From: Peptococcaceae bacterium CEB3
GTDB taxonomy: Bacteria; Bacillota; Desulfitobacteriia; Desulfitobacteriales; Desulfitobacteriaceae
NCBI GenBank assembly: GCA_001029295.1
Contig: LDXJ01000035.1
Coordinates: 1 to 44,430, forward strand
Direction of reading: 5' to 3'
DNA length: 44,430 nucleotides
Under the pieces are notes generated by a model. The model did no database searches. It worked only from the letters and a program-made list of their open reading frames with translations, and was not told the origin of the DNA. Of this stretch, positions 23,505 to 30,499 are shown one piece after another. The position numbers were made by a program, and so were the translations under genes. Position 1 is the stretch's first letter. Every line of letters starts with the position of its first letter.

Positions 23505-24383
23505 ATGAGTGAGTTTATCTGTCTGAAACAATTAATTGACGAAGAAGATTTTGAAAAGATTAACGAACTTAAAACTATATGTATCAATCAAGAGAACATG
23601 TTTTTGAAATTGGAACTTGAATTTAAGCTTAATATAAGTCTGATGCAGAAACAAGAATCCTTTGATTATGTAAATGAATTCTTTTATTATTCAGGAGAAA
23701 CACTAGTTGGATATTTAGGGATATTTAGCTTAGGAGGGGAAACGGGAGAGTTAACCGGAATGGTTCATCCCCTGTATAGAAGAAAGGGAACGTTTTTAAG
23801 ACTTTATAACTTGGCGAGAGAAGAATGCAAAAGGAGAAATATGAGGAAAGTTTTACTTGTATGTGATAAGGGTTCTTCCTCAGGTTTAGCATTTATTGAA
23901 GCTACAGGTGCGGCTTATTCTTTTTCAGAATACGAAATGAAAGTGAAATTGGATAAGAAGTATATATCTCAAAAGGAAAAGAGCGTAGTTTTAAGGAAAG
24001 CCGTAAATTCAGATGCTGACGAGATAGCAAAACAAGATTATATCTGTTTTGGTAATAGAAGTGGAACGGAAATGATGCCGGAGGATGACGAAAAAAGAAA
24101 TAGAATCACATATATGATTGAGACTGACTCCAGAGTAATAGGTAAGATTAGAGTCGAACTAAATGCTGATGATGGATTTATAAGCGGTTTTGGAATATTA
24201 CCCGAATATAGAAATAGGGGTTATGGAAGACAAGCACTAAAAGCGGCCTTAGACCTTCTTAATGAAAATAATGCTCGTAATGTTGCTTTAGAGGTTGCTG
24301 CCCATAATAAAAATGCTCTCAATTTATACAGGTCATGTGGTTTTGTAGAAGAGTCTGTGACGGATTATTATGAGGTACAGTAA
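23505..24383 (+). CDS. Tandem GNAT acetyltransferase (two domains)
   Basis: 292 residues with two GNAT units. The first (about 1-150) has GETLVGYLGIFSLGGE and HPLYRRKGTFLRLYNLA. The second (about 160-292) has SRVIGKIRVELNAD, the canonical loop LPEYRNRGYGRQALKAALDL and NKNALNLYRSCGFVEE. In such fusions usually only one half keeps full acetyl-CoA binding; here the second has the better loop. Start ATG at 23505; an overlapping ATG at 23501 is out of frame. It is the last gene of the plus-strand array. Confidence 0.85.
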   Translation: MSEFICLKQLIDEEDFEKINELKTICINQENMFLKLELEFKLNISLMQKQESFDYVNEFFYYSGETLVGYLGIFSLGGETGELTGMVHPLYRRKGTFLRLYNLAREECKRRNMRKVLLVCDKGSSSGLAFIEATGAAYSFSEYEMKVKLDKKYISQKEKSVVLRKAVNSDADEIAKQDYICFGNRSGTEMMPEDDEKRNRITYMIETDSRVIGKIRVELNADDGFISGFGILPEYRNRGYGRQALKAALDLLNENNARNVALEVAAHNKNALNLYRSCGFVEESVTDYYEVQ

Positions 24384-24450
24384 GTATATGGAAGGGATTA
24401 TCAATCTCAAGCCAGCATATTCTGGAACACATCACCCGATAATAAATCAG

Positions 24451-24560
24451 TCCGTGGGAGGGGAGGCCCCTCGAACCTCGTCGGCAGGTAGGGGTGAAAC
24501 GTCCCTGATTGGGTTGACGGGTGCGCTGGGGGTGTCACACGGGATATGCCGGGTGCGGAC
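24451..24560 (+). ncRNA. Group II intron domain-I-like fragment
   Basis: TCCGTGGGAGGGGAGGCCCC, then GTAGGGGTGAAACGTCCCTG, GGGTTGACGGGTGCGC and GGGGGTGTCACACGGG. The first two parts match 11311-11340. Order and hairpins recall the 5' part of group IIC introns (GTGTG start, AGGGTGAGAGTCCC hairpin, then a GTGTCC-type loop). No reverse transcriptase follows. The stretch 24384-24690 has no protein gene I can support. Confidence 0.4.
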
Positions 24561-24691
24561 GATGGGGCATCCGGACCAAGGTGGGTATTAGGTCTACGGT
24601 ATAATGAACAAGAGCCGGATAAGGGGAGACTCCCACGCAAGTAGGTAAAGTCAGTGGGCAGAATATGAGACAGGAGATGCCAACAAAGAGA

Positions 24692-24713
24692 AAGGAGCCC
24701 TTATGGGCTCCTT
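24692..24713 (-). terminator. Terminator overlapping the IclR stop codon
   Basis: AAGGAGCCC/GGGCTCCTT with a TTAT loop. On the minus strand the loop holds the stop codon of the IclR gene and the stem is followed by TTCTCTTTGTT. It ends the whole minus-strand molybdenum-enzyme set. Confidence 0.75.
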
Positions 24714-25576
24714 AGCAGGAAGCTTATTTCTTGGGCGCAGGCCGTGGCTTCCTTGGCTGCCCGCTTCATCTTTTCCGAGCCAAAGGAAGTGCCGAAGCCC
24801 ACAATCCAAAGAGCGGCCTGTATTCTTTCTCCGGTACCTGGTAAAGGAACGCAGATGGCGTTAACACCTTCCAGGTATTCTCCGTAATCCGTGGCATACC
24901 CGTACTTGCGCACGCGCTTTAACTCACTGAGGTAGTCCTCTTTGCGGGTGATGCTTTTTGGGGTAAATTGCGGGAGGTCCCTACTGATTAGCTCAGTGAG
25001 TTTGGCTTGGCTCAAATAGGCTAAAAAAACTTTGCCTGCTGCTCCCGCAAAGATGGGAATTCGAGTTCCGATAGGGGCAGATATTTTAATCTCCGACTGG
25101 CTATCTGCTGTTTCGGTAATCGTGATACCTTGATCGTCAAAAATGCCCAGAAAGACGGTTTCGGCAAAGGTAAGACTGAGTTTTTTCATAAAAGGGCGGG
25201 CCGTCTCAGTGAGGCTCACGTTGGCCAGCGAATGTTTTCCGAGCGACAGGCACAAAGGCCCCAGGCTCAGTTTGCGGGTGGAAGGGTCTTGCTGCAGGGC
25301 CTCCAGTTCCAGCAGAGCCTGGGTAATCCCGTACACCGTACTTTTGTTGTAGCCGAGCCGACGGATGAGATCCATCAGGCCCAGAGCGTCGGGAGACCGG
25401 GCCACCTCTTGCAAGATGGCAAAGGTCTTGTAAATAACCGGAGCTTTGTAGCCCTTGCTTTTTTCGGGTTCCGGTTTACTGCCGGCTCTTTCATTTTCTT
25501 TTTTCTTTGCCAAAACCAGTTCACCATTTTCCACTTTCTCATCGTACCGGGAGTTTGTACTCATGTCAAAATCCAT
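24701..25576 (-). CDS. IclR-family transcriptional regulator
   Basis: 291 residues. A charged N-terminal extension (about 1-42) precedes the winged helix (YKTFAILQEVARSP, MDLIRRLGYNKSTVYGITQA) and the IclR effector domain (IKISAPIGTRIPIFAGAAGK, YGYATDYGEYLEGVNAICVP, IVGFGTSFGSEKM). IclR regulators of aromatic catabolism sense pathway acids or thioesters. It follows the molybdenum subunit gene on the same strand after 133 bases, so it probably regulates that operon. The unusual part is the basic, disordered-looking extension with ENERAGSKPEPEKSKG. Confidence 0.88.
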   Translation of the reverse strand: MDFDMSTNSRYDEKVENGELVLAKKKENERAGSKPEPEKSKGYKAPVIYKTFAILQEVARSPDALGLMDLIRRLGYNKSTVYGITQALLELEALQQDPSTRKLSLGPLCLSLGKHSLANVSLTETARPFMKKLSLTFAETVFLGIFDDQGITITETADSQSEIKISAPIGTRIPIFAGAAGKVFLAYLSQAKLTELISRDLPQFTPKSITRKEDYLSELKRVRKYGYATDYGEYLEGVNAICVPLPGTGERIQAALWIVGFGTSFGSEKMKRAAKEATACAQEISFLLRSP

Positions 25577-25709
25577 TTCCTCACCTACTATCCGGCGCCA
25601 AGGCGGTCCCCTTCGATCGTAAGCTGTCGTGACAAAGAGCTTTGTAGCTGTCCCATCACTTGGTAATCGGATATCTCAAAATGCTTGATATTTGAGTAAG
25701 AGCCGGTTT

Positions 25710-28034
25710 TCACACATTCGCGCGGCTATCTCTTTCACGTTTTTCTTTCAGGGCGCGCCAAACTTTCTCATAAGACATGGGCAGGCTATTGATCCGCACG
25801 CCGGTCGCATGGTAGATGGCATTCGCAATGGAACCCATCGTGGGAGTGGTGGCGCCTTCTCCCACTTCTTTGACGCCCCAGGGGGCATTCGGTTCATAGC
25901 TGTCTACGAGCTCAGAATGAAATTGCGGCATATCCAAGGCGGTAGGGATACGGTAATCAGCCAGGTTGGCATTTAAGATCTTGCCCTTTTTATCAAAAAG
26001 CACTTCTTCCCAGACGGATTCGCCCATACCCATGAAGAAAGCGCCGTGCACTTGGGCATGGAGGAGGGCCGGATTAATCACTTGGCCGCAGTCATGGACA
26101 TCCCAGGCTTCGACGAGGTTCACCTCGCCCGTTTCCTCATCGACTTCAACTTCTGTTACCTGGGCGGCAAAACTGTAAGCCGGTGAGGTGCCAACCGCGG
26201 CTCCCTTGAACTTGCCGCCCAGTTTGGGTGGAATATAGGAGCCTTTACCGACCAGAGGGCCCTTTTTGACGAAGAACTCGCGCGCGACATCGGCGAAGGT
26301 GCGCCGCCTTTCGGGTTTCTCTTTAACATAAATTATTTCAGCCTGAGCGTCAAGTTCTGCCGCCGGAACTCCGAAGGAAGAGGCAGCCAGTTCCAGCAGT
26401 TGATTTTTTACTTCTTCGCCGGCCTGTTTGACCGCGGCGCCGGACATCAAGGTCTGGCGACTGGCATAGGCGCCAAAATCATGGGGCGCCGCCTCCGTAT
26501 CGGCCGAGATGATATTCATTTTCTCGAAAGAGTAACCCATGGCCTCGGCTGCCATCTGGCAGAGGATGGTATCGCTGCCCTGCCCGATGTCAACAGCGCC
26601 TGTATAAAGGGTGGCGGAACTGCCATCTTCGTTGACTTTAATCACTGCCGCGGCGTGGGGGAGGTCAGTGCGGTAAATCGGGTAACCGGCGCCGGAGACA
26701 AAGGCCCCCAGGCCAATGCCAATCCCTCGGCCTTGGGACAGGGTCTTTCTTTTCTCGTCCCAATGAGAAATGTCCCGGGCCTTCTCGATCGCCGCCTGGA
26801 GAGCACAGGATCCCACTTTAAATTCGTTGGGGGTTATGGTGCCGGGCTTACGGGCATTGCGTAGGCGGAGGTCAATCGGATCCAGTCCTAAATGATGGGC
26901 GATATTGTCCAAGTGGCTTTCAAAAGCAAATCGGGGTTGGGGATGACCGTGCCCGCGTTGGGCGCCGCAAGCCGGCAAATTAGTGTAAACCCGGTACATG
27001 TCAAAGCGGTAATTAGGAAAGTCATAGAGAATGGTCAAAAGAGCGCCGGCATAATAGGCGCTTGCTACGCCCAGACTGGTATAGGCGCCGCCATCCATGA
27101 GGAAATCAGCGTGAACCCCGAGGATCTTGCCCTCCTTATCTACCCCGGTGGTGAGGTTCATATATTGGCGGTGCCGTCCCCGGTTATGGGCAAACATTTC
27201 GTGCCGGTCGTAAAACATTTTAACGGGCTTTCCAGTGATTTTGGCTAAGGCGGCTCCGGCAAATTCCAAACCGGTCGGCTCGAGTTTACCCCCAAAGCCG
27301 CCGCCGATGTAAGTTTTCAGCACCCGGACATTTCCCAGCGGGAGCCCGAACTGGCGAGCGATGTAGTACTGGAAGTAGTGCGGAGATTGGGTGCTAGAAT
27401 AGACGGTTAGCTTATCCCCGTCCCACAGGGATATGGCGGAATGCGGTTCGATGGGCGTTTGATAGGCTCTTTGCCCCACGAAGCGGTCAGTACGAACGTA
27501 GAAGCTTTCGGCAAAGGCCTTTTCAACGTCCCCGAAGTTCTGATGAATTTCGGTATTGATGTTGTGCGGGTAATCGGCCTGAATTAAGGGAGCATCTTCG
27601 TCCATAGCTTTTAAAGGATCGAGGATAGCCGGCAAAACTTCATATTCTACCCGGATCATTTTCAGGGCTTTATAGACAGTTTCTTCATCCACGGCGGCTA
27701 CGGCAGCGATTTTATCCCCAACGAACAGGGCCTTGTCAATGCAAAAAATATTTTCATCCCAGCGGGCCGGACTGATTCCGTACTTTTGGGAAGGGACGTC
27801 CTTGTGTGTGATCACGGCTTTGACACCGGGAAGTTTCTCGGCTGCGGATGTATCGATATGCACGATTCTGGCATGCGCGTAGGGACTGGTAAGAATTTTG
27901 CCTACCAGCATCCCCGGAAATTTCAGATCCCCGGTATATTTGGCCTGACCGGTCACTTTGGCCTTGCCGTCTATCCGCTTTACGCTTTTGCCAATGACAC
28001 TGTACGTGTCGCCCGGGCTTTGGATCTCAGTCAT
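25710..28034 (-). CDS. Molybdenum-cofactor subunit of a xanthine-oxidase-family hydroxylase
   Basis: 774 residues of the large molybdopterin subunit. The N-terminal domain has SVKRIDGKAKVTGQAKYTGD; cofactor-binding motifs include GGGFGGK (about 244-250), QRGHGHPQ and DIGQGSDT. The C-terminal GVKEVGEGATTPTMGSIANA carries the general-base Glu726 of the family. Members hydroxylate N-heterocycles or aldehydes, or run in reverse as 4-hydroxybenzoyl-CoA reductase, which removes a phenolic OH. The DIGQGSDT and KEVGEG segments recall the latter, and the aromatic cluster 2.5 kb away fits, but the substrate is not proven. It overlaps the 2Fe-2S gene by four bases. Confidence 0.85.
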   Translation of the reverse strand: MTEIQSPGDTYSVIGKSVKRIDGKAKVTGQAKYTGDLKFPGMLVGKILTSPYAHARIVHIDTSAAEKLPGVKAVITHKDVPSQKYGISPARWDENIFCIDKALFVGDKIAAVAAVDEETVYKALKMIRVEYEVLPAILDPLKAMDEDAPLIQADYPHNINTEIHQNFGDVEKAFAESFYVRTDRFVGQRAYQTPIEPHSAISLWDGDKLTVYSSTQSPHYFQYYIARQFGLPLGNVRVLKTYIGGGFGGKLEPTGLEFAGAALAKITGKPVKMFYDRHEMFAHNRGRHRQYMNLTTGVDKEGKILGVHADFLMDGGAYTSLGVASAYYAGALLTILYDFPNYRFDMYRVYTNLPACGAQRGHGHPQPRFAFESHLDNIAHHLGLDPIDLRLRNARKPGTITPNEFKVGSCALQAAIEKARDISHWDEKRKTLSQGRGIGIGLGAFVSGAGYPIYRTDLPHAAAVIKVNEDGSSATLYTGAVDIGQGSDTILCQMAAEAMGYSFEKMNIISADTEAAPHDFGAYASRQTLMSGAAVKQAGEEVKNQLLELAASSFGVPAAELDAQAEIIYVKEKPERRRTFADVAREFFVKKGPLVGKGSYIPPKLGGKFKGAAVGTSPAYSFAAQVTEVEVDEETGEVNLVEAWDVHDCGQVINPALLHAQVHGAFFMGMGESVWEEVLFDKKGKILNANLADYRIPTALDMPQFHSELVDSYEPNAPWGVKEVGEGATTPTMGSIANAIYHATGVRINSLPMSYEKVWRALKEKRERDSRANV

Positions 28035-28555
28035 GCTTGTTCCCCCTCCTCCGGAGCGGTTTTCTCGGCTACAGCGAGAATGGCTTTAACAATGTTTACA
28101 TACCCGGTGCAGCGGCACAGATTGCCGGAGATGGCTTCCCGCACTTCCTTCTCGCTGGGATGCGGGTTGTGGGTCAGCAGGGCTTTACCGGCCAGGATCA
28201 TCCCCGGAGTGCAGTAGCCACATTGGACGGCGGCATTTTCAAGAAAAGATTCCTGTAGTCCGTCTAATTTGTCGTTGTGACTGACGCCTTCGATCGTGGT
28301 TATCTCATGTCCCTCTGCTTCGACGGCCAGCACCAGGCAGGAATTGACGGGTTTTCCATCGATCAGGACTGTACAGGAGCCGCAATCTCCCAGTTCACAC
28401 CCTTTCTTGGTTCCGGTCAAGTCCAGTTGGTCCCTGAGTACGTTTACGAGCAGAGCATTTGCTTTTACGGCTAAGGTACGCGTGTCGCCGTTGACATTTA
28501 GGTTGATTAGATGATATTTCCTCTGCCCGGAATCCGTTAGAACTTCAGCCACCAC
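28031..28555 (-). CDS. [2Fe-2S] subunit of the molybdenum hydroxylase
   Basis: 174 residues. The plant-type cluster ligands are Cys53, Cys58, Cys61 and Cys73 (CELGDCGSC, NSC). The second cluster uses CGYC (112, 115) and CRC (147, 149). Both clusters of the xanthine-oxidase family are complete. An N-terminal extension of about 15 residues precedes the usual start. The stop overlaps the start of the Mo subunit and the gene follows the FAD subunit by nine bases, so all three are one operon. It passes electrons between the molybdenum and FAD subunits. Confidence 0.92.
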   Translation of the reverse strand: MVAEVLTDSGQRKYHLINLNVNGDTRTLAVKANALLVNVLRDQLDLTGTKKGCELGDCGSCTVLIDGKPVNSCLVLAVEAEGHEITTIEGVSHNDKLDGLQESFLENAAVQCGYCTPGMILAGKALLTHNPHPSEKEVREAISGNLCRCTGYVNIVKAILAVAEKTAPEEGEQA

Positions 28556-28563
28556 GGCACCTC

Positions 28564-29433
28564 CTAAATATGTTCTTTTTGGATTGCTTTGTGCAGAGCC
28601 CGGCGGGTTAGAACCCGGATCAGATCGCGCCGATATTCCGTTGATCCGCGGATGCTGCTGCGCGGTCTGCTTTCTTGGGCGGCCGCCAGGCCTGCCTGTT
28701 CCAGTAACCCCGGTGTCACGCGCTGCCCTACGATGACTTGTTCCGCCTGGCGAGCGCGCAGGGGCAGCGGAGCCGCTGCCGCCAAGACGATGCGGGCACT
28801 GCGGCAGATTTCGCCTTCCATGGTGACCGCAACGGCGACGCCGGCAATGGCCAAGGCGCCGGATTTACGCAGGCCAAACCGGATATAGGTGCTACCAGTC
28901 GTTGTTTGAGCGGGAACAATTACTTGGGTCAGAATTTCATCATCCCGAATTACAGTTTTGTGTACGCCCAGAAAGAATTCCTCCAGTGGAACCGTCCGTT
29001 CTCCTTCTGTACTCACCAAAGTGATTCTAGCACCGAGGACTATCAGGATCGGGGGCAGGTCCGCGGATGGCACGGCATTGACGATATTCCCACCGATTGT
29101 GCCCATGTGCCGGATTTGATTATTGGCCATATTCCAGGCAGCTTCGCTAATGGATCGGTATTTTTCCTGTAAAAGAGAGGAGTTGGCAATTTCATTTTGA
29201 GTGGCCAAGGCGCCGATCAACAAATCCTGCCCTGGTTCGGAGCGGATTTCTCTCAACGCTGACAGGTTTTTCAGGGAAATGATCACTTCCGGGGTGAACT
29301 CTTCGTGCTTCATTTTGTGCAACAGGTCCGTACCACCGGCCAGGATTTTGGCTCGGGAACCAAATTCCCGCAAAAGGCGGCAAGCCTCACTCAGATCCGG
29401 TGGCGCATAATAATCGAAATCCGGTAGATACAC
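28564..29433 (-). CDS. FAD subunit of the molybdenum hydroxylase
   Basis: 289 residues of the CoxM/XDH-medium type. It starts LPDFDYYAPPDLSEACRLL, and FAD-binding motifs are AKILAGGTDLL and NQIRHMGTIGGNIVNAVP, followed by SADLPPILIVLGA. The C-terminal domain ends RGSTEYRRDLIRVLTRRAL. It is about the standard length. 4-Hydroxybenzoyl-CoA reductases have an extra [4Fe-4S]-binding loop of about 40 residues in this subunit; no such loop and no Cys cluster are visible here, so if it is such an enzyme it lacks the extra cluster. First gene of the operon. Confidence 0.9.
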   Translation of the reverse strand: MYLPDFDYYAPPDLSEACRLLREFGSRAKILAGGTDLLHKMKHEEFTPEVIISLKNLSALREIRSEPGQDLLIGALATQNEIANSSLLQEKYRSISEAAWNMANNQIRHMGTIGGNIVNAVPSADLPPILIVLGARITLVSTEGERTVPLEEFFLGVHKTVIRDDEILTQVIVPAQTTTGSTYIRFGLRKSGALAIAGVAVAVTMEGEICRSARIVLAAAAPLPLRARQAEQVIVGQRVTPGLLEQAGLAAAQESRPRSSIRGSTEYRRDLIRVLTRRALHKAIQKEHI

Positions 29434-29591
29434 GTTGTTTCACTCCTCTAAGGTTTACTATGGAGAACAAAATGTTTCCTACAGAGGAATTATAACAGTA
29501 GAATTTTGAATAATCAATGTTCCGGGCTGAAAGGATGCCTATTGGGAACCAACTGTCTATCTTAAGGGTTAAACGGTTACCGGATTACGGG

Positions 29592-29668
29592 CGACCGGGT
29601 GGAGGAACAGGCCTGTTTGATTTATAAGACAATTCAGGCCTTCCTGGTATCCGTTGGTCGTTTTTTTT
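29592..29668 (+). terminator. Two-tier hairpin with T9 tract, plus strand
   Basis: CGACC (29592-29596) pairs with GGTCG (29656-29660), and an inner AGGCCTG/CAGGCCT stem is extended by AGGA/TCCT. A run of nine T follows at once. It looks like a plus-strand terminator, but no plus-strand gene precedes it: it lies between two minus-strand genes (FAD subunit and Nudix). It could end an antisense or small RNA. The rest of 29434-29749 shows nothing else. Confidence 0.5.
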
Positions 29669-29749
29669 TGTTGGGTCAGCTTCAAAAGATACCAATTTTC
29701 TGCTTGGGGTGGTATTCTGTTTTTTAAAATAACTTTCACTCCAGCAACA

Positions 29750-30292
29750 TCAATCGAAAACCCTATGAGCCAAGAGAATGCCCAAAGCTGTTTTCCCGTC
29801 TGGGAACTTCCCTTGTTGGGCCATCAGGATAGCTTTAGACCATGGAATTCTCTCTATCTCCAGGAATTCTCCTGCATCAAGGGGGAGAGGATCCCACACT
29901 AAATTTTTGCCCAAAAAGAAGTGAATCATTTCGTCAGAATACCCTACAGACATCAGAAAACTCCCGAGGGGTTCGAGGTTGGCCCGGAATCCGGTTTCTT
30001 CCCGCAGTTCCCGTTCAGCACCGGTACGTGGGGCTTCCTGCGGATCCAAGCGTCCGGCCGGGATTTCTAAAACAGTTTGTCCAAGGGCATAACGGTATTG
30101 ACGTACTAACAACAAGTCTCGGGCTTGAATAGCTATCACGGCTACAGCGGGAGGAACCTTGACGATTTCCCGTACGGACTCTTGTCCGTTCGGCAGTAGA
30201 ACAGAGTCACGATGCAGGTGGATGATGCGTCCTGCAAACAGGATTTCGCCCTTGAGCTTGGTTTCAGTCAGGCTTTTCATAGACTTAAGCAC
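29750..30292 (-). CDS. Nudix hydrolase, ADP-ribose pyrophosphatase-like
   Basis: 180 residues with a perfect Nudix box: Gly80, Glu86, then R94-E-L-R-E-E-T-G-F102 (GX5EX7REUXEEXGU). Upstream IIHLHRDSVLLPNG and VAVIAIQARDLLLVRQYRY, and downstream SVGYSDEMIHFFLGKNL, are typical of ADP-sugar hydrolases (NudF type). It is probably a housekeeping enzyme; its position between the molybdenum operon and the divergent aromatic cluster does not by itself imply a link. Confidence 0.88.
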   Translation of the reverse strand: MLKSMKSLTETKLKGEILFAGRIIHLHRDSVLLPNGQESVREIVKVPPAVAVIAIQARDLLLVRQYRYALGQTVLEIPAGRLDPQEAPRTGAERELREETGFRANLEPLGSFLMSVGYSDEMIHFFLGKNLVWDPLPLDAGEFLEIERIPWSKAILMAQQGKFPDGKTALGILLAHRVFD

Positions 30293-30355
30293 ACTCCTCG
30301 CAGGGAATCTTATTTTATTTTAACATACTTACAAGGAGGATGGTTTTTCTTTTCT

Positions 30356-30368
30356 TTATCCACTTTGG
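30356..30368 (+). promoter_or_regulatory. Candidate regulator site 1 (TTATCCACTTTGG)
   Basis: The 13-mer TTATCCACTTTGG occurs here, about 130 bases upstream of the V4R/PucR regulator gene, and again at 33531 between ubiX and the UPF0261 gene. Both are in intergenic DNA on the same strand and followed by C(N)AA. It is a candidate operator for the cluster's regulator. Confidence 0.4.
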
Positions 30369-30499
30369 GCAATTAAGCCGGAGTTACTTTAACCAAAATA
30401 GAGGTAGACGGAGACATAAGACTATGCTAAATTGAGTTACTATTCTGGATATTTCCGATGGGAGTTTTGCCTCATAAGTTCGAGAGGAGAAAAAAATCA

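Noticed and set aside
25130-28517. Several long plus-strand frames opposite the IclR and molybdenum-enzyme genes
   Set aside because: They are shadows of strongly coding minus-strand genes with clear motifs; none shows a domain or ribosome binding site.
30356-30364. TTATCCACT at 30356 and 33531 as DnaA boxes
   Set aside because: The last base differs from TTATCCACA, and the match extends to a common 13-mer in two promoter-like positions, so a regulator site is more likely.
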